Shown one piece after another: positions 1 through 13,700 of a stretch of 64,000 bases of DNA. The DNA lies in the NCBI GenBank assembly GCA_944989445.1, contig CALYLW010000497.1, positions 349,180-413,179 on the forward strand, in the 5' to 3' direction. The stretch comes from Ampullaceana balthica. Lineage: Eukaryota; Mollusca; Gastropoda; Lymnaeidae. The position numbers were made by a program, and so were the translations under genes. The notes under the pieces are model-generated. The model was given only the letters and a program-made list of their open reading frames with translations, did no database searches and was not told the DNA's origin. How positions within the stretch are numbered: position 1 is the stretch's first letter; every line of letters begins with the position of its first letter.

Positions 1-1730
1 TACTAAAAAGCATCATCCACACTTGGAAGGAGATCAAAGCTCTCAGAGAAAGCCAACAGTTTACAAACACTCCTGTTAAACTACAAATCAGAAAGTAGTT
101 GTTTTTTTTAAATCCTTCTACTGCACTTTTTTAATGATGCTTAATTAACTAAGCTATCTTAATATTGCCATACTTGTCAGTTTATTCCAGAAAAAAACAA
201 CTAAAAAATAGTACAGCAGCATTCAAATCCACAGAGAAAAAATGGAAAAGATTTAGCGAATTAAAATTTACAACTTCATTTCTGTTTGAGACAGCAAGAA
301 GACATGACACTAAACAACTATATTGACATCCTGCAAAGTCTAATATTTTAAATATTCTATAAGTAAATATGCAAGATGTGGTTTAAAAAAAATCCAGTTT
401 TAAATTGATTAGTTGTTTTGTCTGTCAAATCCATATAGAGCTATTTTTTTCTGTGCTACAAGAAAAGAGCATATTCCAGGTGTATATAATTATTGAATTT
501 ATTGATCTAAGGGAAGAAACAAACAAGGCTGAGGACTTGGAGAGATGGAGATTTGAAATGGAGGAGGAACTAAGGGAGGAGAGGGAGAGGCATGAGGAGG
601 AATATATGAGGAAAGAGGCCATCTATAAAGATCAGTTAGAGAAATATCAGAAACACCTGCAGGCAGTGGTAATTTAGAGTAGTTTGACTTTTAAATTGAT
701 TTTAAAAGTGAAGATTAAATAAACAATTTTATAAATGAGTTTCATTGAAATGGAATGTGTCTTCCCAAACAAGAAGACGTGGATCTAAAGCTCCAAACCA
801 ATTAAAAATAAAAGCCTACAATAACAATAAAAGAATCTAAATAATCTTCTATTTGGAAATGCTCAGACAATATACATTTCAATACATTTTACTTTTTTAA
901 ATCAGTTTATTCCGGCAAATATTTGAGAAATTTATTTCTTGTCAAAAAAATGTTTTTGCAGTAATTTTGAATCATGACTGTTTATTTTTTAGGAAGAGGC
1001 AAAGGCAAGAATAGCAGAAAGGAGCAAGCAAAGAAGGGGTTCTAAAGCTTCAAAATTATCAAAACAGTCAAAAAATTCACAGGGTGCTACTCCCAGAAGT
1101 GAACATGATGATGAAGATGATGGTATAGAGGTAAAAATACATATTCATATATTTGTACCAGGTGATCTTAAATAAGACTATAAGTAGCAAGAGCTCAAAA
1201 TTATAACTTTTTTTTAACGTAACATTATTATGTTGACATTTTTATAGGTGACGTCTGGTGATTATGTCGTTTAGCTACATGGTCCTTTTATCAATGTGTT
1301 TGAATAACTAAGCATGTTTATCGAATGTGATGTTTATACTGACATGATTGTTTAACAAAAGATTTAGTCAATCCAGTCTATGATTTGGATTTTATAAAAT
1401 AGACGAGTGATAAATCCCAAAGATATAAAGAAAAGAGAACATGGAATATTAAAGCTAAAGAGTCAGAATGGCCAGTATTGTCTGTTACAGTAAACTCCAT
1501 TATAATGAACCCAAAATATTTTTTTTACTATCATGGGTTAAGAATGGTTGTAGATTTGAAAGCATGACTTACAGGAAAAAATAAAATTTCCTCTCAGGAA
1601 GAAAACTCAAGAGACCAGGAAATAATAGATGAGGAACCTTTGCCAAAGCCTGAGCCACCTGAGCAGTTTGATGAAAATGCTGTCAGGGAAAACATCAAAG
1701 CCAAATCCATGGCACAGAAGAGGAGACCTG
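1..1730 (+). CDS. CC2D2A: CC2D2A exons 1-4 of window: coiled-coil/charged region
   Basis: Exon 1-94 is open at its 5' edge and holds the conserved segment with TWKEIKALR and FTNTPVKL; it ends in phase 2 before GTAGTT. Exon 512-668 encodes a highly charged helix ([20 protein letters not shown]), the coiled coil that names the protein. Exon 993-1130 is Lys/Ser-rich and ends in an acidic DDEDDG run. Exon 1598-1730 is Glu/Pro-rich and closes before GTCAGT in phase 1. The acceptor of the second exon (ending TAAG at 511) has a poor pyrimidine tract but is the only one that keeps the frame with the first exon. Intervening introns show only AT-rich sequence. Confidence 0.9.
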
Positions 1731-4700
1731 GTCAGTGGCTCGTGGTCATATTTCCTATATTAGAAATCATAAGTTGTAAAAAAAAATGGTTTAAATAAAT
1801 AGAGGTAAAAAAAAGATTTTTAAAAACCACGTTTTTATAAGTGTACTAAAAAGAAGAAAATAATTTAAAACTTATAAGTTCAAGTACTTTGATTTAATAT
1901 GACTAAAAACATGGGGCAGGCGCTTTTGAGGTTTTACATATGCAGTTCAGTCATTCTCTCACTTATAGATCTCTCTTTTGCCTTCTAAATTATAAATCTT
2001 TAATTTTTATACCAAACACCCGCCCCACGTTTTTAGTCATATTAAATCAAAGTGCTTGAACTTACAAGTTTTAAATTATTTTCTTCTTTTTAGTCCACTT
2101 ATAAAAACGTGGTTTTTAAAAATCTTTTTTTACCTCTATTTTCATATTCTTTTTAGTCCACTTACAAAAACGTGTTTTTCAAAAAAATCTTTTTTACCCT
2201 ATTTATTTTTTTTATACCAAACACCTCATAAGAGCCCGCCCAACGTTTTAATACCACGGTGATGTGGTCACGGGGTGAACTCATGGATGACGGATACAGA
2301 TGCTTATGTAGAGATAAACTAAAAAATGCATTAATTTAATTACGGTACATTGGATCGATCTGAAATTTTAATACAATGCATTGTCAGCCAAGATCTATCT
2401 GTGGTAAAATTTTGAGATCTCTAGGACCATCAGAAGTAGTTTAATTTTACGTTGGAAAATTAGAAAATTTTGCGACGGACAGGAACGAAAACAATGCGGA
2501 CAGACAGGAACTAAAAAAATGCGGACAGACAGGAACAAAAACAATGCGGACAGACAGGAACAAAAACAATGCGGACAGACAGGAATAAAAACAATGCGGA
2601 CAGACAGGATGAAAGCAAGTTAATAAAAACGTGGTAAAAACAAGATGATATTTATGATGATAAATGATTTTTTATTAGCATCTTATTCTTAATGAATTTT
2701 TTTTTGTTGTAAATCTTAATGTGTGACAATTGCCTTTTGCTCACAATTATTAGAATGACATACTTAAAACAAATTGTAAAAAAAAACAAACTCTTTACAT
2801 TTGGTAGCTATTTGACCATATTACTTCTTCTTCGTTCTCAATTTGAGTATTGCGTGCCGACGAGTTTTGCGCCAATTGGCCCGTGGTCTCCGACTTCAGC
2901 CTGCTGTTTTTTCTGGATGTGCTTCCATAGCCTTTGGTCAGCCAAGACCATCTGCAAGGCAGCATTTGATTTTGGCAAGTGATGCAGCGTTCACATGCCA
3001 CGGCTATAAGGGTTCCACGCATTACCCAGCCGCCTTTTATTTTCCCTAACTATGCGTTAGGTACCCACTCGAAGCTGGGTGGACTCGGGGACGCCCTAGG
3101 CCCCGGGAACAAATCCATGGCTTCCCATGGATTTGAACCCGTGACCATCGGTACGCCAGTCGAGCGCGCTGCCACTCGACCACCGTATCCCCGACCATAT
3201 TACTCAAATGCATCATTAAAGATAGAGTTTGCATTCTTTCTCAAAGACACATTTTCTCTCCTTTAACTTAATTTTTAAAAATTCAATTTATTTTTTTAGG
3301 AGAGCCCAAATTGTTTCCAGAATTGTCAAACTCTGCCACAGTTACTCCTCCTGATCAATGTTTAAGGTAACTTGAAAAACATAATTAATTATTTTTATAT
3401 ATATTTATTTAATATGTATGTGTTCTTGTTTTTTAAATGAAGCTACTGGATAAATAAAAACAAAGACTGTTTTTTCTTGAAAGGTAATTTGTAAGGCCTA
3501 AAGTTTTTTAGTAATGTTCTGATTTCATTTCTTGAATGCCGTTTTGGATAAAAATTATATTGACATTTTTTTGCTACAATTTTTAAGAGGTGAGCAACAA
3601 CGTCGAGAAGATGTGTCCAAGTGTAAACTCTATGTCAAAATTTTGTTCAATGGGAAAGAGGTTTCTAGAACTGGTTCAAGGTAGGCCTGAAGGCTGCATT
3701 TACATTTGGGCTTGTTTGCTTAGTAGGCTAAACAAGGTTTTCTTACAGTGACTTTCGGTATTATTTTTTATTATTAATCTAAATTTTCCAATACTTAATA
3801 ATCTGATGTACAATAAAAACAGAAATAATGATTAAATTTCCATTAAGGCCCTTGTCACAAGATTTCAAAGTGAGCTTTGGACAGATTTATAACCTGAAAA
3901 TAGTTGAGTGGCCAGAAAGCATCAAATATGAGGTCAGTTTCATTCATGGTCATCAATACTACTGCCAGTTTATTCAAATCTATTATCACCTTTTTTTTCT
4001 CCATCATTTAGAGTTGAAAATTGTACTTATTAATTATTTATTTAATTGGTGATGTAAAAACTTTGTACGAAAGGAAACTGAAGTGGAATTATCTCAATGA
4101 GAGGACGTGCTTTAAATTCAGAATTAAAACTTTGTCCAAGATTTATGAGTCTGCGGGGTTTGGAACCAATCGACTCCTAGCTGAACTCTATGCTCCTATA
4201 CCTGAATCATCTGTGACATCCCAGAGTGTGGGCCTTGAAAATGTTGAATTCAGCTGCTTTGAAAAGATACAGTACCAGCATGAGGGTGTCGGCAGTGGTT
4301 AGTAGATATCTGAGTATATATTGCACTTGAGTTTATGTTTTAGCTTGACTTACTCTATCGATTTCGTCGCTTATAGCATGCTCTTTATTTTTCAGGCTTG
4401 ACCATCTACTCTTATAATTACTTCAAAATTTATCTGAAGGTGTTCAATTACATTTTTTTTTACTTTCTTTTTTTCCCTACAGGTGTTGCCTTTAAGTTTG
4501 AGGGGCATGTGCCTGATCTTGTGACACTGATGACCTCGGGAATTTTAAACTCAAGTGTAGCATGGGCTGTTGGAGAGGATGGTCTGCCCTTGGTTCCAAC
4601 TGAAAAATTTGGTGCCAATTTTCAAGCAGCCTTGTATGTGTGATATAAGCTTTCTATTACAATGCTTTATGAATTATTTTTTTAAAAAAAAATTTCAAGA

Positions 4701-7700
4701 ATTTTAAAACAGATTTATTAATCAAGTATTTTGAAAAAAATTAAAATAAAGTGTAACTATTCTGATTTATCACTCAAAAAAAAATTCTTTAAAATTTAAA
4801 TCCTTCTAACTTTAAAAAAAAACAACTTTACATAAAATTTTGTTAACAAACATCGATTTGACCAATCAAAAGACAGATAAAGAGACTGGATCCATTTGCT
4901 GCCATTGGTGCCAGTGGTGTTGCCAATCTAGAAAAGCTATTACAGTGGTTCAAAGATTCCAGGCTTGACCCAAATGACCCGAACAATAAAGACATAGTGT
5001 ACATGCTTAGTGTAAGTTGGAGACATAGTGTACATGCTTATTGTAAGTTGGAGACATAGTGTACATGCTTATTGTAAGTTGGAGACATAGTGTACATGCT
5101 TAGTGTAAGCTGGAGACATAGTGTACATGCTTATTGTAAGTTGGAGACATAGTGTACATGCTTAGTGTAAGCTGGAGACATAGTGTACATGCTTAGTGTA
5201 AGCTGGAGACATAGTGTACATGCTTATTGTAAGTTGGAGACATAGTGTACATGCTTATTGTAAGTTGGAGACATAGTGTACATGCTTAGTGTAAGCTGGA
5301 GACATAGTGTACATGCTTATTGTAAGTTGGAGACATAGTGTACATGCTTAGTGTAAGCTGGAGACATAGTGTACATGCTTAGTGTAAGCTGGAGACATAG
5401 TGTACATGCTTATTGTAAGTTGGAGACATAGTGTACATGCTTATTGTAAGTTGGAGACATAGTGTACATGCTTAGTGTAAGCTGGAGGCTTAGTGTAAGC
5501 TGGAGACATAGTGTACATGCTTAGTGTAAGCTGGAGACATAGTGTACATGCTTAGTGTAAGTTGGAGACATAGTGTACATGCTTAGTGTAAGCTGGAGAC
5601 ATAGTGTACATGCTTAGTGTAAGCTGGAGACATAGTGTACATGCTTAGTGTAAGTTGGAGACATAGTGTACATGCTTAGTGTAAGCTGGAGACATAGCGT
5701 ACATGCTTATTGTAAGTTGGAGACATAGTGTACATGCTTAGTGTAAGCTGGAGACATAGTGTACATGCTTAGTGTAAGCTGGAGACATAGTGTACATGCT
5801 TATTGTAAGTTGGAGACATAGTGTACATGCTTAGTGTAAGCTGGAGACATAGTGTACATGCTTATTGTAAGCTGGAGACATAGTGTACATGCTTATTGTA
5901 AGCTGGAGACATAGTGTACATGCTTAGTGTAAGCTGGAGACATAGTGTACATGCTTATTGTAAGTTGGAGACATAGTGTACATGCTTAGTGTAAGCTGGA
6001 GACATAGTGTACATGCTTATTGTAAGTTGGAGACATAGTGTACATGCTTAGTGTAAGTTGGAGACATAGTGTACATGCTTAGTGTAAGCTGGAGACATAG
6101 TGTACATGCTTAGTGTAAGCTGGAGACATAGTGTACATGCTTAGTGTAAGCTGGAGACATAGTGTACATGCTTAGTGTAAGCTGGAGACTTGACAAATTT
6201 AAACAACCTCAGTTGACTTTGCTTATGTCATTTAAACTGATATTAATGTCTTTTATATTTTTTTAAAAATATTTTTTTTCAATGATAAATATCAAAATGG
6301 CTGTTCCTTTTAAAAAAAGAACTATAAATTCTCATATAATCCCATAAAATTGCTGTTACCTAATATCGGATGAGTGAAAACATTTGAATTTTTCCTGCCA
6401 TTGCACAAAATTTTCTACCAGTTCCTGCTTTTTAAAAAACAAAATCATCCTTGTCACTTTGAGTCTTAGATTTTTAGCAGTGCACCATAAAACAAGGAGA
6501 TATTTCCCGATTGATAACTTGTTCTTGTGGCCTAGGACATGTTTTAAAAAATCATACTTGTCACTAAGAGTTTTAGATTTATAGTAGTGTACCATAAATC
6601 AAGGATATATTTCCTGATCGATATCTTGTTTTTGTGGTCCAGGGCAATGACCAGACACTGCTCCAGCCAAGGGAGTACTTCAGACTTGAGCCATTGCAGC
6701 AGGAGTTCAATCTGGCAACCCAGGAAGATCTGGAGAACAATCTACGCTTCAAGATGATTCAGCTCCGGGATGAGGAGAATTCAATGTTTAAGAACTACCA
6801 GATGATACCCATTCATGAAAAAGAATTACCTCGAGATATCTTGAAGGCACAAATCATCTTTTTAAATATTTTTTATTTTTTAAAGTGTATTAAATATTAT
6901 AAATTAAATTCAGAAGACTTCAAAAATTTGAATAAATGTATACCCAAGTACAGTAAATCAGAATTTCCACAATGGGCTGTCTCATTGATTAAAATGTTAT
7001 GAATGTTTGCTAAGATCTCTTATATTTATATCATATTAATCATTGATTAAGATATTTTTAAAATGTACTTACAAAACACCATAATACAGTAAAATCTTTG
7101 AACTCCTTAAATAAATTATTTGAGCCATAGATGGTAATGTGTATACAATTGTGTTTAAATATGTGTGGAGAGAGCCCCAGAGGGCAGAGTTTTGACTAAA
7201 ACAAATTATGTTGTTGTTTTTTTTATCACCATCATGTAAAACTTGAAACAATTTAAAAGTATTAGGTATCCATGGGAACAAGGGATTTTATTTTTCTATT
7301 TGTACATCCTCTTGTTACAGGAATACGAGAAGAAACAAAGAGATGAGGCTCAGATGCCTCAAGCTAAAGGTGATCTTGAGCAACACAGGGTGCAGGTCAA
7401 TATGTATCTTCAGAAGGTTAGCATTTATTATGTTTATGTTTAAAAAGTGCTAAAACAAATTCCTAACAAAATCAAGAATTGTAGGAGATGATTTATAAAG
7501 TGTATTATGTGAGTGTCTCTTTAGATGCATTTGTTACATTTTATTGTTTCCATAATAAAGAAATTTTGTGAAAGTTTTTAATTATGATAATTTTGATAAT
7601 TAAAAAAAATATTTTAAATTTCTGTTGATAACCAATCAAACCTTGCCACTACAACTAACCTAACCAATCAAACTTTACCACTACAAATAACCTAATTGAT

Positions 7701-10700
7701 TGTGGTAACAAGGTTTATTCTTTAGAACTACTAAAATTACTTGAAAAAAACTTGCATTCACTATCACAAAACATGATGACCTTAAAACTTGTAATGCACC
7801 GTTATTAATTTTGAAAATGGTATAGTACAAAACCCTTTTAAGCTGCAGATTCACTTTTAAATTTCTGCACAGCACCCTACATGCAGATAATATGAAATTG
7901 TACAGTGTAATTTTGTAGCAGTGTGTTTGACAGATTAATACCTAAAGAACCATTTTTTGTGATGATAATGTAACAATTTATCAAATTTCAGTTAGAAAAT
8001 TAATTCCGTATTTGGTCATTTTTAAGGGTTACTAACAAGTTTGTCCATGTCAATCAGATCAAGAACCGTGTCATGGCACAGTACAGATTTGCCTCCCACC
8101 AGCGGTCATTACAAGACATGGTCTATGAGGACAACCCACCAAACTATGCGTAAGCTCAAGTTTATTTGAGGGTAGGGTGCGGTTTAAATTAAATACAGGG
8201 TAGCTACTGCTAGAACCACACAAAGACAAGTTGATATTATTTGTGACAACCTTTGGGAAAGTGTTGCAGATGCTCGCTAAAGCTAACATTGCAAGTGTAA
8301 CATTAGAGGATGTCATAATTAATGTTTCCTTTAAACTGTACAACTCTGCACACGGATCAATGAAACTTTGAGGGAAAATTGGTCACAATGGCATTTTATT
8401 CAATTAATCATTGGGGTATTGTAAATTTTGTTCCAATGAAGTCTTCAAATATTGGCCAGTCAGCCTCATATTGAAAGCATACCACATGTCAAAGTGTTCT
8501 ATCCACTTCCACCACGTAACCTGTCTTCTCATTTATCACAGAATGATCTTCAAATCATTGATGAGACTATCTGAGCCACGCCGCCCACTCAAACCTGTCC
8601 GCAAGGAGAGGAAGAAGGTCACCGCTCAGGCGCTGCATGGCCAAGAAGTTAAGATCCTCATCAATATCATTCGAGCCACATTTATTCCTGTCCGCAAATC
8701 AGCTCCCAGGTGACTATATATAGGTTGTGGTTGTAATATTTAACAAGTATTTTTGCTTCTTTATCACACTCTTCAAAAGGAAAACGATTCTTGCATAAAC
8801 AAAACATTCATTGAGATCACTTATTGTAAGTCTCCATTGTCCGCTCACTTTTTTTTTCCATATTTCAGATACGATGGCTTGAATAGTGATATCTTGTAAA
8901 TAAATGGTTATAATTCATTTTTTGCAAAAACTATTCTGTTATTAACTTTGTATTTTACTTCATTGCTGGTCATTTCTGTTATGTTTAATTCATGTTAAAT
9001 TTGTACCCACCTTTGCTTACCTTGTGAAAGCAACTACTTCCCCCGTAATAAACAACATGAGATGACATGGAAAATAAACTTTATTTCATAAAACGATACA
9101 ATTACAATATATAAATACAATTCCACAACATCAATACATTTAATAGTACTAAATACAATTCTAAGTCATCTTCACATATTTAACAATGGTGAACAAAATA
9201 CTAAATCATTTTAACTAAAATTCCTAAACATTTAACAATTTTCCTTACGGACTTATTTTTCAACTTTATTCTTACCATTTAAGTATTTTATTTATTTGTT
9301 TTGCTATACATTTTAACTATCAATTTTTCATTAATTTAAACAACAATCCCATCATTTATTAAAGTGCGACTTCTTTAATTTCCATAGCGTAAACCCTGGT
9401 AGTACAACTGCCAGAGATACTCAAGGAAAGCTACACACAGATCCATATAATGTAAGATGGAAATTAAAAAGAAAAGAAGTTTTATCAATCTAAACTAATG
9501 CAATAAAAGAAAGTTGAGCAAGTCTATATACTCCCTATAGATCTAATAAACTATATCATATATGTTATTGTTGGCCTAGGAAAGTAGTTGATCTAGCTGA
9601 ATTAAAACGTTATGTAGTTGTTCAAACTATAGTTAATGTCAAGGTATGTGGTCTGGTTAAAGTCATGTGATTTGGTGTATATACTTGAAATTTTGTTCAG
9701 CTAAAAATCTGAAGGTGTGATGTGTCATAGACCTAAACAAAATTAATTTACAGGAACAGGTTTGTCCATTTGTGGAAGTAATGTTCCAAAGATCGAGAGT
9801 AAGAACTCGACGTGGGGAAGGACCAAATCCAAGCTTCAATGAAAAATTGGAACTAATACTTAAGTGAGACATACTGACCTATAGTGTGATAAAATGTGTC
9901 TAGTGGCGTGATCTGTCTAGTGGCGTGATCTAACTGTCTAGTGGCGTGATCTAACTGTCTAGTGGCGTGATCTGTCTAGTGGCGTGATCTGTCTAGTGGC
10001 GTGATCTGTCTAGTGGCGTGATCTGTCTAGTGGCGTGATCTGTCTAGTGGCGTGATCTGTCTAGTGGCGTGATCTGTCTAGTGGCGTGATCTAACTGTCT
10101 AGTGGCGTGATCTAACTGTCTAGTGGCGTGATCTAACTGTCTAGTGGCGTGATCCAACTGTCTAGTGGCGTGATCCAACTGTCTAGTGGCGTGATCCAAC
10201 TGTCTAGTGGCGTGATCCAACTGTCTAGTGGCGTGATCCAACTGTCTAGTGGCGTGATCCAACTGTCTAGTGGCGTGATCCAACTGTCTAGTGGCGTGAT
10301 CCAACTGTCTAGTGGCGTGATCCAACTGTCTAGTGGCGTGATCCAACTGTCTAGTGGCGTGATCCAACTGTCTAGTGGCGTGATCCAACTGTCTAGTGGC
10401 GTGATCCAACTGTCTAGTGGCGTGATCCAACTGTCTAGTGGCGTGATCCAACTGTCTAGTGGCGTGATCTAACTGTCTAGTGGCGTGATCTGTCTAGTGG
10501 CGTGATCTAACTGTCTAGTGGCGTGATCTAACTGTCTAGTGGCGTGATCTAACTGTCTAGTGGCGTGATCTAACTGTCTAGTGGCGTGATCTAACTGTCT
10601 AGTGGCGTGATCTAACCGTCTAGTGGCGTGATCTAACCGTCTAGTGGCGTGATCTAACCGTCTAGTGGCGTGACTAAACCGTCTAGTGGCGTGACTAAAC

Positions 10701-13700
10701 CGTCTAGTGGTGTGACTAAACCGTCTAGTGGTGTGACTAAACCGTCTAGTGGTGTGACTAAACCGTCTAGTGGTGTGACTAAACCGTCTAGTGGTGTGAC
10801 TAAACCGTCTAGTGGTGTGACTAAACCGTCTAGTGGTATGACTAAACTGTCTAGTGGTGTGACTAAACTGTCTAGTGGTGTGACTAAACTGTCTAGTGGT
10901 GTGACTAAACTGTGCCTAATGGCGTGGTCTGTCTAGTGGCGTGATCTGTCTAGTGGCGTGATCTGTCTAGTGGCGTGATCTGTCTAGTGGCGTGATCTGT
11001 CTAGTGGCGTGATCTGTCTAGTGGCGTGATCTGTCTACTTAGTTAAAAATTGGTTGAATGCAAGTTAAAAAGTTCCTATTACTAAAACATCTTTCTATCC
11101 ACTATTCTAGAGTCCCTAATGATGACTACTCGCCCTCAGCCCTACAAAGTATAGAAGATATAATCTACCTCAATGTGTTTGATGAGGTTACAATTGACAT
11201 CCTGGAGGTTTGTAACATTTACTCTCCCCCCCCCCTAAAATTTATCTAACTAAATTTACTTACTTAAAGCCCCTTTTAAATTCAATGTTTAAAAAAAGTT
11301 TCCTAAAAACTAGCTTACAAGTTTATTTTAAGTAGTGTAAATATATTAAAACCTTAAAATACTCAAGAAAAAAGTGTCATTAAAATTTCTCCATGCATTA
11401 AAAGTTTGCAAGTTAAAAATGTTACAAATATATAAAAATTCCAATATATTTAAAAAATCTTTGATTAAAAAAGCTCTGCTCACCCCCATGAAAAGGAGAG
11501 AAATTCAATCCTACAAAAGGGGGAATAACTTTCGATTACTCCTGTTCTCCGTCGTTCTCATCAACTGCCAAGGCCACTTTAGGCTCACACTCTGCAGCCA
11601 CTCCGCTCTTTCCCAGCTCCTCATTGAAAGCATCCAGGTGCAGGTGGTTCTCCTTGTAGGTGTGTCCAATGGAGCCGTACACCCGGATAGGTGCCCCACA
11701 CATGCCACGGCACGTAGGAAGGCCATAGAGGTAGTAGGTCAGCTCACCTTTGCCCGGCAGCTCTCCCACTTTCCTCTGCACGAGGTCGGTGCAGCATGCG
11801 ATGTGCTTGGCACAGCCGTGGGGGTGGCAAACAAAAATCATCAGAGGGGTCTCAGTGTTGCGGTGACGCCACATCCACAAGAAGTGAGCCTTCATCACAT
11901 TGGACACATAGTTGGACAGGAGCATGATCGCTCTTTCATCATGGGTACAGCATCTCATCAGGACCCAGTCGCAGCCATCTTTCTCGTAGGATAGGTCCAT
12001 CCCATACAAGAGGCTGATCTTTTCTGGTTCGTCCTCATCGTTGTAGAACAACTTCACAACGGCTCTCTCTGCCTCAGAGTTGTCAAAGATGAACATCCTG
12101 GCAGTGCAGAAGTTAAAAATTGCATACCTCTTCTTGCGTTCCCCACTTGCCTTGCATGGAGGACAAGGGCAGTCCTCTTTGGAAAAGATCTCATACTCTC
12201 CATAAAACCACCCGGTGGCAGCACGCAGAAACTCCTGTCCTGCCTGGGGGTGCAGTGGCATGTCTACTGTCCTCTTACTGACCACAGTTGTAACAACTTG
12301 GGCCACTACCTCTGCAGCTAGGGTCAAAAAGTCAAAGTAGGACCGGTCACGGTATGGAGCTGGGAGGTCCATGATGGTGAAGTCCTTGATTGGTTTGTAC
12401 CTCAGGTGACCGTTTCGGTTGGGGCAGGCATTCATGTGTTTCTCAAATTGTGCCTCAGTGCCTGTGCTTATCTCCATATCTAAGTTTTCTGTTGAGAATA
12501 TATTTTAACATTAGATGTATGTTAACCTCAAACGGTACTCTTGAAAATATCACCATAATAATTATTGGGGTATCGTAGCATTGTTAATACTTGAATCTGG
12601 GGATTAGTGTTTGATAAGCCAGATGAAGCATAAGAGCAATAATACAGATGAGAAATTGAAGATTCCGACCAAATATTTGTGTTTTAATTAATGATTTTGT
12701 AAATACTTTTTATACAACTTCCAATCTCAATTTGTATAAACATATTAGGGCCTATAAATAACCGAACCTGAGCCAAGGAAAGAAAGCATAAGGTGGGAGA
12801 GAGGGGAAAGAACCAATAGTCACCAAAGGTTGTCTACACTCACCGATCTCTTCCCACAGAGGTTTGTTGAGAGCCATTATTCCAAGGCCATCTCCTATAC
12901 CAGTAAGGCTCAAACCGTATCTAATCAACTCTCCACGCAACAGTATCCCTCCACCCACAGCAGCGCCAATTATTCCTGTTCCCGTCACTACAGTTCTTAC
13001 AAAATCTTCGTTTTTTGGTACTACACCTTGAGGTGAAGATGGTAGGGCACTCGCTCCTTTTGCTTCCTGTCCTCTCCCCAATCCTTGGCCTGCTTTTCGT
13101 TGTGGGCTCCTCCCATTACGCGGGGGCTGCTCGTCTCCCTCAGGCCTCACCTCGGCATTTCTGTCATAACCCAACGGCAAGGCTCTACGCCTCCGAGGGA
13201 AATCTGCAATGAAATTAAATGAAATTAAGATTAATTGCCCTTTGATATTGATACTATTTATGTTGGTAATTCAGATTTAAATATGCTCAAATGTGAGTAG
13301 AGGCGCGAACAAAACTTGATTTCATTTACAACCATAGTTTAAATTACCTGGTTAAATCATTAGATACTCCCAGATATCTTACCACACTACAATTATATTT
13401 ATTCTTGTTTACAGACTTCATGAGAACAAATTTTATTGCTCCTGTAAATTTTTTATTGTTTATGTGTAACATGCAGATCACACAATGACAAATTATGAAA
13501 TCTGCATAAATTTTGTCAATGCCCTTCACTGAATGAACATAAAAATAAAATCTGAACTCAATTACAGTAATTTATATTATATTTTAAATGGATCTTTTAT
13601 AGGCCAGATTTCAAACTCCAACTATATGCAGAATAGTTTCTATTTTTATAATTCTAAAATGTCCAATCATAAATTCCTATTATTGGATTACTAAACAGTT

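Noticed and set aside
2719..3266. Several small frames on both strands
   Set aside because: They fall within the reverse SINE.
4021..4140. Exon 8 extended upstream to the start of its open frame
   Set aside because: An acceptor at 4139-4140 fits the family alignment; the upstream sequence is intronic and unlike other CC2D2A proteins.
5012..6189. CRISPR-like array
   Set aside because: Head-to-tail repeats without unique spacers, in an animal intron; it is a minisatellite.
10044..10936. Repetitive frames ([21 protein letters not shown])
   Set aside because: Periodic 21-bp minisatellite gives stop-free frames on both strands; no codon signal or flanking exon.
11374..11994. 206-codon plus-strand frame
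   Set aside because: It is the antisense shadow of the last exon of the nested minus-strand gene, whose splice phases and composition favour the minus strand.
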